This document shows positions 43,611-53,500 of a stretch of 64,000 nt of DNA, one piece after another (position 1 is the stretch's first letter; each line of letters starts with the position of its first letter). The stretch covers positions 60,741 through 124,740 of the forward strand of contig JBBIKW010000013.1 of assembly GCA_037445225.1 (NCBI GenBank), written 5' to 3'. The position numbers and the translations under genes were made by a program. Source of the DNA: M3007 sp037445225. GTDB lineage: Bacteria > Bacteroidota > Bacteroidia > Chitinophagales > Saprospiraceae. The notes beneath the pieces are model-generated. The model saw nothing but the letters and a program-made list of their open reading frames with translations. It searched no databases and was not told the origin of the DNA.

Positions 43611-45473
43611 ATGCGCATTCGACTTTTCTTTTTTGAGTGGCTTGTAGTGCTTTGTCTTTTTCCCAGGCTGCTCTGGGCTCAGTCCGACCGCTGGCAGCAG
43701 CGTGTCTCGTATGAGATGGATATCGATATGGACGTGAAAAAGCACCGCTATCGCGGCACACAACGACTGGTGTATACGAACAACAGTCCTGATACTCTTT
43801 ATCGGGTTTTTTACCACCTGTATTTCAATGCCTTCCAGCCCGGCAGCATGATGGACATCCGCAATCGGTCGGTCGTCGACCCCGACCGACGGCTGGAGAA
43901 GATTGCGAAGTTGTCGGCCGAAGAGTACGGTTGGATAAACGTGCGGAAGCTATCGATGAACGGCAAGCCGGCGGCCTTTGAAACTGTCGAGACGATCTTG
44001 GAGGTCAACCTGCCTGAGCCTATCTTGCCCAAGAGTACTGCCGTCCTAGAGATGGAGTGGGACGCGCAAGTGCCCATTCAGATCCGGCGCTCTGGGCGCT
44101 CGAACAGGGAGGGCATCGATTATTCGATGACGCAGTGGTACCCAAAACTATGCGAGTACGATGAGCAGGGATGGCACGCCAATCCCTATATCGGGCGAGA
44201 GTTTTACGGCGTGTGGGGCGACTACGACGTCAAAATTCGCATCGACAAGCGCTATATCGTGGCGGCGGGCGGCTATTTGCAAAATCCTTTAGAGGTCGGA
44301 TACGGCTATGAGCCCGACGGCGCTGAAGTGAAGCGTCCGGACGGAGACAAGCTGCTTTGGCATTTCAAAGCGCCCAACGTGCACGATTTTGCCTGGGCAG
44401 CCGATCGCGATTATACGCATGTGAAGATACGGGCAGATGACGGAACTCTGATGCGCTTCTTTTGGCAAAAGGGTCAGGGCTACGACCAAGCCTGGGAGGC
44501 CTTACCCGCTATTATGAACCGCGCGCGCACCATCATGAACGAGCGCTTCGGGCGCTACCCTTACGAGGAGTACAGCTTCATCCAGGGCGGCGATGGGGGT
44601 ATGGAGTACCCTATGGCTACCCTTATCACCGGAAACCGCCCGCTCTCCAGCTTAGTGGGCGTCAGCATCCACGAGCAGCTGCACTCTTGGTACCAAATGA
44701 TCTTAGCTACCAACGAAAGCCTGCACGCCTGGATGGACGAAGGCTTTACGGTGTATGCCTCTACCCTCGTGGAAGAGCAATTGGCCGCTGAAAACCTCTT
44801 GGGAGAGCGCAAACCTTCGCCCTTCCCCTTCGAGGATGTGTACGACTCTTACCGCATGTTGGTGCGCTCGGGCAACGAAGAACCGCTCACCACCCACGCC
44901 GACCACTTCCAGACCAACTTTGCCTACAACCTCGGCGCTTACTCTAAGGGATGCGTCTTTTTGCACCAGCTGGAGTATGTGATAGGCAAAGACAACTTAG
45001 CCCGAACCTTGCTGCGGTACTTCGACACCTGGAAATTTAGGCACCCCCGCCCCAACGATTTCATTCGCATTGCAGAAAAAGAGAGCGGCTTAGAGCTTGA
45101 CTGGTATAAAGAGTATTTCGTTCATACGAGCCACTACGTCGACTATGCCATAGACTCGGTGTTTGAAGCGGGCCAGAAGAGCACTCGCGTTCTCATCGCG
45201 CGCAAGGGTGCCATGGCTATGCCCTTGGACATAGTTGTCACCTACGTCGATGGCGATAAGGAGTTGTTTTATGCTCCCTTAGAGAGCATGCGCGGTGCAA
45301 AGCCACCCGATGCTGCGATCAAGCGCACCGTATTGCCGCGCCACCGCTGGGTAGATCCGGCGTATAGCTTTGTCGTCCCGCATCCCATAAGGCGCATTAA
45401 AAGCATCGAGATCGACCCCACGCGGCGATTGGCCGATATAGAGACCAAAAACAACGTCTGGAAAAAGCCCTAA
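43611..45473 (+). CDS. M1 family zinc metallopeptidase
   Basis: A 620-residue protein with a signal peptide (about 1-24, ending LWAQ). The zinc site HEQLH is at about residues 354-358, with the third ligand Glu in WMDEGF at about 377, the M1 spacing. GGDGGMEYPMATLI about 25 residues earlier corresponds to the GxMEN exopeptidase motif, but here GMEYP replaces GAMEN, a known variation in Bacteroidota M1 proteins. It is predicted to trim peptides in the periplasm. A terminator follows at 45503. The gene is divergent from DUF6580 with a 207-bp gap. Confidence 0.93.
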   Translation: MRIRLFFFEWLVVLCLFPRLLWAQSDRWQQRVSYEMDIDMDVKKHRYRGTQRLVYTNNSPDTLYRVFYHLYFNAFQPGSMMDIRNRSVVDPDRRLEKIAKLSAEEYGWINVRKLSMNGKPAAFETVETILEVNLPEPILPKSTAVLEMEWDAQVPIQIRRSGRSNREGIDYSMTQWYPKLCEYDEQGWHANPYIGREFYGVWGDYDVKIRIDKRYIVAAGGYLQNPLEVGYGYEPDGAEVKRPDGDKLLWHFKAPNVHDFAWAADRDYTHVKIRADDGTLMRFFWQKGQGYDQAWEALPAIMNRARTIMNERFGRYPYEEYSFIQGGDGGMEYPMATLITGNRPLSSLVGVSIHEQLHSWYQMILATNESLHAWMDEGFTVYASTLVEEQLAAENLLGERKPSPFPFEDVYDSYRMLVRSGNEEPLTTHADHFQTNFAYNLGAYSKGCVFLHQLEYVIGKDNLARTLLRYFDTWKFRHPRPNDFIRIAEKESGLELDWYKEYFVHTSHYVDYAIDSVFEAGQKSTRVLIARKGAMAMPLDIVVTYVDGDKELFYAPLESMRGAKPPDAAIKRTVLPRHRWVDPAYSFVVPHPIRRIKSIEIDPTRRLADIETKNNVWKKP

Positions 45474-45502
45474 AATTCGGCGAAAGCATCACAAAACAAC
45501 CA

Positions 45503-45547
45503 GAGGCGATACCTCCAGCAGAAGAGATATCGCCTCGCTCTTTTTTG
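45503..45547 (+). terminator. Rho-independent terminator after the M1 peptidase gene
   Basis: A perfect 9-bp stem (gaggcgata / tatcgcctc) with a 16-nt loop, followed by gctc and six T residues. It lies 30 bp past the stop codon, and could also serve the converging gene at 45576. Confidence 0.88.
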
Positions 45548-45575
45548 CTTCGAACGGCGCATCAAGCACCTTCGC

Positions 45576-45836
45576 TCAGTTGGGAATGGAGATGCCGTTT
45601 TCGGCTAAGATCTGCCGCGCCCGCTCCAAGATTGTGGTGTCTTCCAAGTGAACGATGCCGCCGTTAGGGCCGGGTTCCAAGTGCCATTCAACGATGTCGC
45701 CATCCTTGTAGTTGTGCGCTCCGAAATAGTTGCGCACTGTCTGTTCCTCGATGTTCAACTCTTTGGCGATGCGTGCAATGCTGCCCGGCGGCAGCGCGTG
45801 CTTGATGCGGCGAAGCTCTTCAAATGTAATATTCAT
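45576..45836 (-). CDS. Small HTH-like DNA-binding protein, conserved in Bacteroidota
   Basis: An 86-residue protein: ITFEELRRIKHALPPGSIARIAKELNIEEQTVRNYFGAHNY is a helix-turn-helix (GSIARIAKELNIEEQTVRNYF), followed by DIVEWHLEPGPNGGIVHLED and an ILE-rich C-terminal helix. I recognise this as a conserved small Bacteroidota protein usually annotated only as DNA-binding. The target and function are unknown. It is monocistronic, converging on the M1 peptidase gene, with a 173-bp gap to the glycosyltransferase on the other side. Confidence 0.82.
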   Translation of the reverse strand: MNITFEELRRIKHALPPGSIARIAKELNIEEQTVRNYFGAHNYKDGDIVEWHLEPGPNGGIVHLEDTTILERARQILAENGISIPN

Positions 45837-45993
45837 ACCTGTCCTATTTTTGGTTAACAGATGGCAAATATTTTGTCTTTAGACAGTTTTTGCTATCGGC
45901 TTTGCGATACCACGCTGGAAGGTAGGGCATTTTCATCTATGTAAGCAAGATTTTTTGAAAAAAATAAAGACAAAAGTGGCATTGTAGCTGCGC

Positions 45994-46001
45994 TACCTTT
46001 G
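45994..46001 (+). promoter_or_regulatory. -7 box immediately upstream of a GTG start
   Basis: TACCTTTG exactly matches TAnnTTTG. Its G is 9 bp before the GTG at 46010, so transcription would start at or almost at the start codon. No TTG lies 19 bp upstream, which weakens the call. Confidence 0.45.
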
Positions 46002-46009
46002 CAGCCTCG

Positions 46010-47164
46010 GTGAGCAAACCCTTGCATATTGTTTCCTTCGACATTCCCTGGCCGGCCAATTATGGTGGGGTCATTGCGGTGTTTTCGCTGTTGAAGGCAT
46101 TACATCAGGTGGGTGCGCGCATCCACTTGCACTGTTTTCAGTACGGTGGGCGCACGCCTCAGCCCGAGCTATTGCGGTACTGCGAAGCGGTGTACTACTA
46201 TCCGCGGTCGCGCGCCTTTTGGCATCAGTTGAGCCGAGAGCCGTTTATTGTGCGCACGCGCAAAAGCCCACTGCTGCTTCAGCGGCTGCTACAGGACGAC
46301 TATCCCATCCTTTTTGAGGGGCTACATACGGCGGGTTGGATAAGCCACCCAGCGCTTTCGCAGCGCCGCAAAGTCGTGCGCATGCACAATATCGAGTGGC
46401 ACTATTACGCCCATTTGGCGCGGTCGAGTGCCTCGCTGCTGCCGCGTGGCTTTTTTACCGTAGAGCGCTGGCGGCTTCGGCGTGCGGAGGCGCATTTGCT
46501 GTCCGCAGCCGACGCCATTGTCGCTCTCTCTCCGGCAGAACGCGCCTACTTTGAGCGCTATGCTGCGGCAACGTACTACGTGCCGGTACTCCATCCATAC
46601 GAGCGGGTTAGCGGTGTGCCGGGCAGGGGGCAATACGCGCTCTTTCACGGCAAGCTAAGTGTCCCCGACAACGAGCGCGCCGCCCTGTGGCTGATCGAGG
46701 AGGTCTTCGACCGGGTGAACGTACCCTTAGTGGTGGCCGGCATGGCTCCTTCCAAGCGCTTGCAGCGAGCGGTGGCGCGTCGGCCGCACGTGACCCTGGT
46801 AGCCGACCCCGATGCCGCCCAGATGGATGCCTTGGTGCGAGAAGCGCACGTGCATGTGCTCCACTCTTTTCAGCCCACAGGCGTGAAGCTGAAGCTGTTC
46901 GCTGTATTGTTTAACGGGCGTCACTGCATTGCCAACGAGCACGCCTTGGCGGGTACTTCGCTGCATTCCCTATGCGCCCTAACCCATACCGCTGCCGACG
47001 TGCGACAGGCGGTCGTGGCGTTGATGGCTACGCCATGGACCGAGGCCGACCGCGCCCTGCGTGCTCGCGTGTTGGAAACGCACTACAGCAACACCGCCAA
47101 TGCGCGGCGCTTGCTCGCCATCGCCCTCGGTGCCGATGAACCTTATGGCGTTCCAAAAGTTTAA
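46010..47164 (+). CDS. Glycosyltransferase (GT-B fold, GT4-like)
   Basis: A 384-residue protein starting at GTG 46010 (SKPLHIVSFDIPWPANYGG, typical GT N-terminus). The C-terminal domain shows YALFHGKLSVPDNERAALWL, VPLVVAGMAPSK and HVLHSFQPTGVKLKLFAVLFNG in the donor-binding region, though the E-x7-E motif is not clear, so it is a divergent member. No signal peptide. It lies 24 bp upstream of mqnE and may be co-transcribed with the menaquinone genes without sharing their function. Confidence 0.85.
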   Translation: MSKPLHIVSFDIPWPANYGGVIAVFSLLKALHQVGARIHLHCFQYGGRTPQPELLRYCEAVYYYPRSRAFWHQLSREPFIVRTRKSPLLLQRLLQDDYPILFEGLHTAGWISHPALSQRRKVVRMHNIEWHYYAHLARSSASLLPRGFFTVERWRLRRAEAHLLSAADAIVALSPAERAYFERYAAATYYVPVLHPYERVSGVPGRGQYALFHGKLSVPDNERAALWLIEEVFDRVNVPLVVAGMAPSKRLQRAVARRPHVTLVADPDAAQMDALVREAHVHVLHSFQPTGVKLKLFAVLFNGRHCIANEHALAGTSLHSLCALTHTAADVRQAVVALMATPWTEADRALRARVLETHYSNTANARRLLAIALGADEPYGVPKV

Positions 47165-47188
47165 GGGCTGTCTCATCTTTGCCCGCAT

Positions 47189-48385
47189 ATGTCGTCCATA
47201 GAAAATATCCTTCGGTACGGCCATCTGAGCCCCGAACACCGGCGTATTGCTGAAAAAGTATGCGAAGGGCAACGCCTCACGCCGCAAGAAGGGCTGTACC
47301 TGTATGAGTACGGCGAGCTGCCCTTCGTGGGAACGCTGGCCAACTACATCCGAGAGCGCAAACACGGCGACAACACCTATTTCAACCGCAACTTCCACAT
47401 CGAGCCGACCAACCTGTGCGTCTACGACTGCAAGTTTTGCTCCTATTCGCGGCTCATCAAACAGCGCAGCGACCCCGACGCCTGGGCTTATACCTTGGAG
47501 GAAATGCTCGACATCGTGCGCCGATACGACGGCCAACCCGTCACAGAGGTCCACATCGTAGGCGGTGTCTTGCCGCAATACGACGTGCCGTTTTACCAGG
47601 AGCTGTTTCGGCGCATCAAAGCACACCGGCCTGAGCTGCACATTAAGGCGCTGACACCCGTCGAATACCACTACATCTTCAAAAAAGCCCGCCTTTCGTA
47701 CGAGGAAGGGCTGCGCCTGATGAAAGAGGCCGGCTTAGACAGCTTGCCCGGCGGCGGCGCCGAAATCTTTCACCCCGAGATCCGCCAGCAAATTGCTGCC
47801 GACAAATGCACAGCTGAACAATGGCTGCGCATCCACGAAATCTGGCACCAGATGGGCGAGCGATCTAACGCCACCATGCTGTACGGCCACATCGAGCAGT
47901 ACTGGCACCGCATCGACCACCTGGAACGGCTGCGACAGCTCCAAGATCGAACCGGCGGCTTCCAAACCTTTATCCCCCTGAAGTTTCGAAACCAACACAA
48001 CCAAATGAGCCACGTGGCGGAAAGTACTGCCGTCGAAGACCTCCGAAACTACGCCATCTGCCGCATCTACTTGGACAACTTTGACCATATCAAAGCCTAT
48101 TGGCCCATGATTGGACGCACCATAGCTCAAATGTCGCTCGCTTTTGGCGTAGACGACATCGACGGTACCATCGACGATACGACTAAAATCTACTCCATGG
48201 CAGGCGCGGAAGAGCAGCATCCGGCACTCACCACCCAGCAACTGGTGGAGCTGATCCGCCGCGTAGGGCGACGCCCTATCGAGCGCGATACACTCTACAA
48301 CGTCTTGCACGACTACACCGACACCGTCTTCGAGGGGGACAGGACTTGGCGCGGCTATATCGAGCTGCCCGTGGTGAACGCTTGA
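47189..48385 (+). CDS. mqnE: Aminofutalosine synthase (radical SAM)
   Basis: A 398-residue protein. The radical SAM Cys triad is CVYDCKFC at about residues 77-84; SRLIKQRSDPDAWAYTLEEM and EVHIVGGVLPQYDVPFYQEL follow in the TIM-barrel part. This matches MqnE, which joins 3-[(1-carboxyvinyl)oxy]benzoate with SAM to make aminofutalosine in the futalosine pathway to menaquinone. With mqnA 34 bp downstream the assignment is firm. The related enzyme MqnC has a similar Cys motif but acts later; the MqnA neighbour and the length favour MqnE. Confidence 0.95.
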   Translation: MSSIENILRYGHLSPEHRRIAEKVCEGQRLTPQEGLYLYEYGELPFVGTLANYIRERKHGDNTYFNRNFHIEPTNLCVYDCKFCSYSRLIKQRSDPDAWAYTLEEMLDIVRRYDGQPVTEVHIVGGVLPQYDVPFYQELFRRIKAHRPELHIKALTPVEYHYIFKKARLSYEEGLRLMKEAGLDSLPGGGAEIFHPEIRQQIAADKCTAEQWLRIHEIWHQMGERSNATMLYGHIEQYWHRIDHLERLRQLQDRTGGFQTFIPLKFRNQHNQMSHVAESTAVEDLRNYAICRIYLDNFDHIKAYWPMIGRTIAQMSLAFGVDDIDGTIDDTTKIYSMAGAEEQHPALTTQQLVELIRRVGRRPIERDTLYNVLHDYTDTVFEGDRTWRGYIELPVVNA

Positions 48386-48419
48386 TTTCCTCATCGTCTA
48401 TATCGACGTCTCTTTCCAT

Positions 48420-49211
48420 ATGCGCCTTTCTGTGGTCAGCTATCTGAACACCAAGCCGTTCATCTACGGACTGCTCCAAAGTCCACTATCCGACCAGATC
48501 GAGTTGAGCTTAGACATTCCCTCCGTATGTGCCCAGAAGTTGCTCAACGAGGAAGCGGACCTGGCGCTCACTCCTGTAGCCGTCATCCCAGATCTGCCCG
48601 AAGTGTATTTGGTCTCCGATTTTTGCATTGGAGCCACGGGAGCGGTTCGGACAGTGTGCATCTTTTCCGATAAGCCCCTCCAGCAGGTGCGCCGTCTGCT
48701 GCTGGATTTTCATTCGCGCACGTCGGTAGCGTTAGCCCCACTCCTCTGTCGCGAATACTGGGGTGTCGAACCCGAACTGGTGCCGGCTCAAGATGGCTAT
48801 GAACAACACATTGGCGGGGATACCGCTGGACTAGTTATCGGCGACCGTGCCATTGGTATGGAGAAACGCTTTGCTTTCACCTACGACTTGGGCGCGGCCT
48901 GGACAGCGTGGACAGGGCTGCCCTTCGTCTTTGCCGCCTGGCTCAGCACCCGGCCTTTGCCAACGGAATTTGTCCAGCGTTTTAACGAAGCTTTAGCAGC
49001 CGGCATCGCGCAGATACCGAAACTCATCAAGATCCTGCCCACCATCCCTCACTTTGACTTGGAGGCGTACTTTCAGCAGAACATCAGCTATGCGCTGGAC
49101 GAAAAAAAATGGTTAGGGCTGCAGCGCTTTTTGAGCACCCTGCCGAACGCCAAAAACGCGTTTGACCTACTTCCACCCACCTATTTCGCGCGCTCTGTGG
49201 CCCAATCATAG
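48420..49211 (+). CDS. mqnA: Chorismate dehydratase (menaquinone, futalosine pathway)
   Basis: A 263-residue protein beginning RLSVVSYLNTKPFIYGLL, the MqnA/MqnD-family start. A periplasmic-binding-protein-like fold acts here as an enzyme that converts chorismate to 3-[(1-carboxyvinyl)oxy]benzoate, the substrate of MqnE upstream. Other visible family blocks are ADLALTPVAVIPDLPEVYLV, RTSVALAPLLCREYWG and GLVIGDRAIGMEKRF. It is 34 bp after mqnE. The other futalosine genes (mqnB, mqnC, mqnD) are not in the window. Confidence 0.93.
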   Translation: MRLSVVSYLNTKPFIYGLLQSPLSDQIELSLDIPSVCAQKLLNEEADLALTPVAVIPDLPEVYLVSDFCIGATGAVRTVCIFSDKPLQQVRRLLLDFHSRTSVALAPLLCREYWGVEPELVPAQDGYEQHIGGDTAGLVIGDRAIGMEKRFAFTYDLGAAWTAWTGLPFVFAAWLSTRPLPTEFVQRFNEALAAGIAQIPKLIKILPTIPHFDLEAYFQQNISYALDEKKWLGLQRFLSTLPNAKNAFDLLPPTYFARSVAQS

Positions 49212-49330
49212 GGGCCGTGCAAACTAATAAGCCGGTGGGGTGTTTTTTAAGAGAAAAAGCTGTGGCTCTGGTCGATACTAGCCGGCTTCTGTCTTTGCTG
49301 ATGATTTAGGTGAACAGCACTCAACCGACA

Positions 49331-50008
49331 ATGATGAAAATGCCTTTAGTTCTCGGATTTCTCTTCAATACCCTATTGTGGTGCTCGCTCTCGCCTACTC
49401 CGAAACAACAGAAAAACGAGCGCTTTATGGAACAGTCTTCTCTGCATACGCAGGCGACTTCGCCCGATACTTCCTCGGAGGCTGCCGCTGTGGCGGTCTT
49501 AGGGGGCGGGTGTTTTTGGTGCTTAGAAGCCGTTTACCAAGAAATGCGCGGCGTGCTCCAAGTCGAAAGCGGGTATGCCGGCGGTCATGTGCCCAACCCC
49601 ACCTATAAAGAGGTGTGCACCGGCACTACAGGGCATGCCGAAGTGGTGCGAATTACCTACGACCCCAAGGAGGTATCGTATGCCGACCTCTTGGAGGTAT
49701 TTTTTACTATTCACGACCCCACGACCCTCAACCGACAGGGCAACGACGTCGGCCCGCAATACCGATCGGTGATCTTTTACAGCAATCCCGAGCAGGAGAA
49801 AATCGCTCAGGCTGCAAAAGCCGCAGCGGCTCAGCTGTGGCCCAAACCCATTGTGACCGAAATCGCCCCATTAGACCGCTTCTACAAAGCCGAAGACTAC
49901 CACCAGAACTACTACCGAAACAATCCCGCTCAACCGTACTGCATCTATGTGGTTGGTCCGAAGGTCGAGAAGTTTCGCCAGAAGTTTCGCGACCGTCTCA
50001 AGAAGTAA
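49331..50008 (+). CDS. msrA: Peptide-methionine (S)-S-oxide reductase
   Basis: About 225 residues from ATG 49331; ATG 49334 and GTG 49310 are alternatives. A hydrophobic leader (MPLVLGFLFNTLLWCSL) is followed by a Ser/Thr-rich linker of about 35 residues, so this MsrA is probably exported. The catalytic motif is GGGCFWC (nucleophile Cys), then ESGYAGGHVPNPTYKEVCTGTTGHAEVVR and FFTIHDPTTLNRQGNDVGPQYRSVIFY. It repairs S-form methionine sulfoxide in proteins, here likely in the periplasm. No fused MsrB is present. The start of the nifU-like gene is 52 bp downstream. Confidence 0.95.
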   Translation: MMKMPLVLGFLFNTLLWCSLSPTPKQQKNERFMEQSSLHTQATSPDTSSEAAAVAVLGGGCFWCLEAVYQEMRGVLQVESGYAGGHVPNPTYKEVCTGTTGHAEVVRITYDPKEVSYADLLEVFFTIHDPTTLNRQGNDVGPQYRSVIFYSNPEQEKIAQAAKAAAAQLWPKPIVTEIAPLDRFYKAEDYHQNYYRNNPAQPYCIYVVGPKVEKFRQKFRDRLKK

Positions 50009-50060
50009 ACTTATTTTTGCCGAAGATATGCCGGCACTCTCATAAACAAGGGAAAACGAT

Positions 50061-50309
50061 ATGGGTAACGAAGCAAAAGCGGAATTGCTCCAGCGCATCG
50101 AAGAGGCCCTTAGCGCGGTGCGTCCGCACCTGAATGCCGATGGAGGCGACGTCGAGGTTGTCGATATTACCGACGACATGTGCGTGCACGTGCGCTGGAC
50201 GGGCATGTGCGAAAGTTGTGCGATGTCCTCCATGACTTTGCGCGCCGGCATCGCCCAGGCCATCAAAGTCCGAATACCCGAAATTGCCGACGTGAGAGCC
50301 ATCAATTGA
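50061..50309 (+). CDS. NifU-like C-terminal domain Fe-S scaffold protein
   Basis: An 82-residue stand-alone NifU C-terminal domain: LSAVRPHLNADGGDVEVVDI and the Cys pair CESC (about residues 50-53) in GMCESCAMSSMTLRAGI. Such proteins carry or deliver Fe-S clusters to targets, and small versions are normal in Bacteroidota. It follows msrA on the same strand by 52 bp; both relate to oxidative stress, but the link is only by position. Confidence 0.93.
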   Translation: MGNEAKAELLQRIEEALSAVRPHLNADGGDVEVVDITDDMCVHVRWTGMCESCAMSSMTLRAGIAQAIKVRIPEIADVRAIN

Positions 50310-50542
50310 ACCGTCTGGCCTCAGCGCCTGCTTTTTTCCTTAGAGGCATGGGTGCTCTCCCTTGCGCTCTCGCCTTTTGTAGTGAGTATGCCGTTTTTTT
50401 GTAGTAGACAGAGGAGTGGGTTTGTTCGTTCTGTCGGTGGAGGGGGAAATTCCCCCGATGAGGCAACGCTTTCGAGGCGCGGATACGTCAACAGAGCCGA
50501 CCTGCAAACGCACTGTGCATCTTTCTTACACTACTATTTGCT
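50310..50542. other. 233-bp region upstream of porU
   Basis: A short perfect inverted repeat (ggggg aaatt ccccc, 50442-50456) lies about 90 bp before the porU start, possibly in the leader. No clear TTG-N19-TAnnTTTG promoter is seen; TACTATTTG near 50532 has one base too many. Confidence 0.35.
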
Positions 50543-53500
50543 ATGCGATTTCCTCTATTCCTCCTGCTGTTAGGAAGTGTCTCGATGGTGTCGGCTCAAA
50601 GTGTGGTGCGCATAGAGCGCGCCCTGTCGTGGGAACTGGAGCCCCGCCTTTTGAGTGAGGCAGATGGCCGCCCGCGAGAGCAATGGTATTTTGAGGGAGC
50701 CCACTACTCGAGCGCTGCCCCATCCCTGCCGATATTTGCCGAGCGGGTGGCGCTGCCTGGGAAGGTCTCGCTGACGGCGGAGCTCTCCTCGGTGCGCTAC
50801 GAGCCCATTGTGCTGAAGGAGCATCCCGACTTGGCGCTATTGAGCGAAGAGATCAATGTCGAAACGTATGCGGTTCAGGAGGGCCTTCAGCACTACGGAT
50901 GGATACAGTTCATCCCCCTGCGCAAGGTGGGGAATCGCTACGAGCGCGCAGTGGCGTTTACTCTGACGGTGCGCACCGCGGCGCTCCCAGCCCAACCGGC
51001 ACAAGAGCGCGGCGGCCCTAATACTTTCAATTCGGTATTGAGCACCGGCGCCGTGTACAAATTTGGCGTGAGCCAGAGCGGTATTTATCGCTTGGATTTC
51101 AACTTTTTGCGCAATACGCTGGGAGTATCTAACTTAGAAAGTATCGATCCGCGCCGCATTCGCCTCTTTGGCAATGGCGGCGCTATGCTGCCTGAAAAGG
51201 TGAGCGATCCGCGTGCCGATGACCTTGTAGAAAACGCCATTTTTGTTGCTGGGGAAAGCGACGGTAGGTTTGATAACAGCGACTATGTCTTGTTCTACGC
51301 GCGGGGACCTCGCCCTTGGTCGCATCGGCCTGGCGCCAGCATATCGCCTTTGACCATTACGCCACACGTGTACGACAACTACGCCTATTACTTCCTGCAG
51401 ATCGGCGATACGCCTGGCTTACGCTTGTCGGAACAGGCCAGTGTGCCGGCCTCGTACGTTACGGCGGAGTTTGACGACGTACAGCGGATCGAAGACGACC
51501 GAGTAAACCTGCTGCACCTGTCGCCTACAGCCCAAGGTTCGGGAAAGCGCTGGTTTGGCGACTACTTTTTTCAGACGCGCGAACGTGCGTATACCTTCAA
51601 TTTCCCCAACGCTGTGGTCGGCGCTTCGGCCTCCGTAGTGGCGGTGTTGGTGGGGCGCAGCGCAAGCCCTATCTCGGTGCAGCTGACTGTCGGCGGCGGC
51701 ACTGTGTTTTCGGGCACCATTCCTAGTGTTATTGTCAGCGATCCGGAAGCCTCTTATGCGGCGGAGCGCTCATTAAGTGGAACCTTTGCGATACCTGCCG
51801 ACAACGTTGAGGTGCGCGTCCACTATTTGCCTGCCTCTACGACCAGCGAAGGCTGGTTGGACTTCATCGAGGTAAACGCGCGTCGGCGCCTCGTCATGAC
51901 TGGCGCCATGATGGAGTTTCGCGACTTGCTCACCCTCAACCAATCCGCGGCTCGCTTTCAGATAAGCAGTGTCGGCCCAGGCATTCAGCTGTGGGATATC
52001 ACCGACCCCCAAGTGCCGCGCCGGCAGCAGTACGTCCTTTCGGACGGCACGGCCGAATTTGGCGTTCAAACGCAGGGTGTTTTGCGCAATTTCATCGCTT
52101 TTTACGACAACGCCTCTTTGCCGCGCCCTGAAAAAGTTATCGGTCGGATCGAGAACCAAAACATCCACGGCTTGACGGAGGTGGATATGCTCATTGTATA
52201 CCCTTCCGAGTTGGAGAGTGCCGCGCAGCAGCTCGCCCAACACCGACGCTCGTTCAGCGGGCTCAGTGTGGCGACGGTGCGCATCGACCAGGTGTACAAT
52301 GAGTTTTCCTCCGGGGCCAAAGACCCCACGGCCATTCGAGACTTAGCGCGCATGCTGTATTCGCGCTCACCCAACCGCTTCCGCTACCTGTTGCTGTTTG
52401 GCGACGGCTCTTTCGACCCGCGCAACATCACCAACAGCCCAGAAAATTTAGATTTAATACCGGTCTTCGAGACGTACGAATCCTTCAACCCGATTTCGGC
52501 ATTCCCCTCAGACGACTACTTTGGCTTGCTGAGCGACAACGAGGGCGGCAATCTGCGCGGGTCGTTAGAGATAGCGGTAGGACGACTTACGGCGCGCAAC
52601 CTCGCCGAAGCGCAAGCAGTCGTTTCAAAGATCATAGACTACGACAGTTCCTCCAAGACGTTGGGCGATTGGCGTTTGCGCCTCGTGTATATCGCAGATG
52701 ACGAAGATTGGAACGCTCACATCCGACAGGCCGACCGCTTAGCCGTGCAAGCCGCCCAAACGGAGCCCTGGTTTAACGTAGATAAAATCTACTTCGACGC
52801 CTATCAGCAGGTGGCCACCAGCGCGGAGAAGCGCATCCCAGCAGCTAAAGCCGCAATTAACAACAGTATTTTCAAGGGCTGCCTCGTCGCCCAATACATC
52901 GGCCACGGCGGCCCGCGGGGTTGGGCCCAAGAGCGCGTCATCGACAACAACGACATCGCCAGTTGGAACAATGCCGACCGCTATCCGCTCATCGTCACAG
53001 CGACGTGCTCCTTTGGCGGCTTCGACGACTATACGACGCTCACTGGCGGAGAACAGGCACTGATAAAGGCGAACGCCGGCGCTATAGGTCTCTTCACTAC
53101 GGTGCGCGCCGTATACATTTCGGCGAATAACGCCCTCACCGATGTGGTGCAAAGTGTGCTTTTCGAGCGCGACGCCGAAGGGCGCTACTATGCTATCGGC
53201 GACATCCTGAAGCGGGCCAAAAATAAACTGCCCGGCAGCTTGGGTTTAGAAGAGAACGCGCGCCGCTTCACCCTGCTGGGCGACCCAGCGCTGCATTTGG
53301 CCCTGCCCGAATACCGCGTGCGCACGACGCACCTCAACGGCAAGCCCTTCAACCCTTCGGCACCAGACACGCTGCGCGCCCTGATGCCGGTCGCGCTCGA
53401 AGGCGAGGTGGTCGACCTCGAGGGCAATGTCCTTTCCAACTTCAACGGCCGCGTCTTCGTGTCGCTGTTCGACAAAAAGCGCAACCTGCAAACCCTCGGA

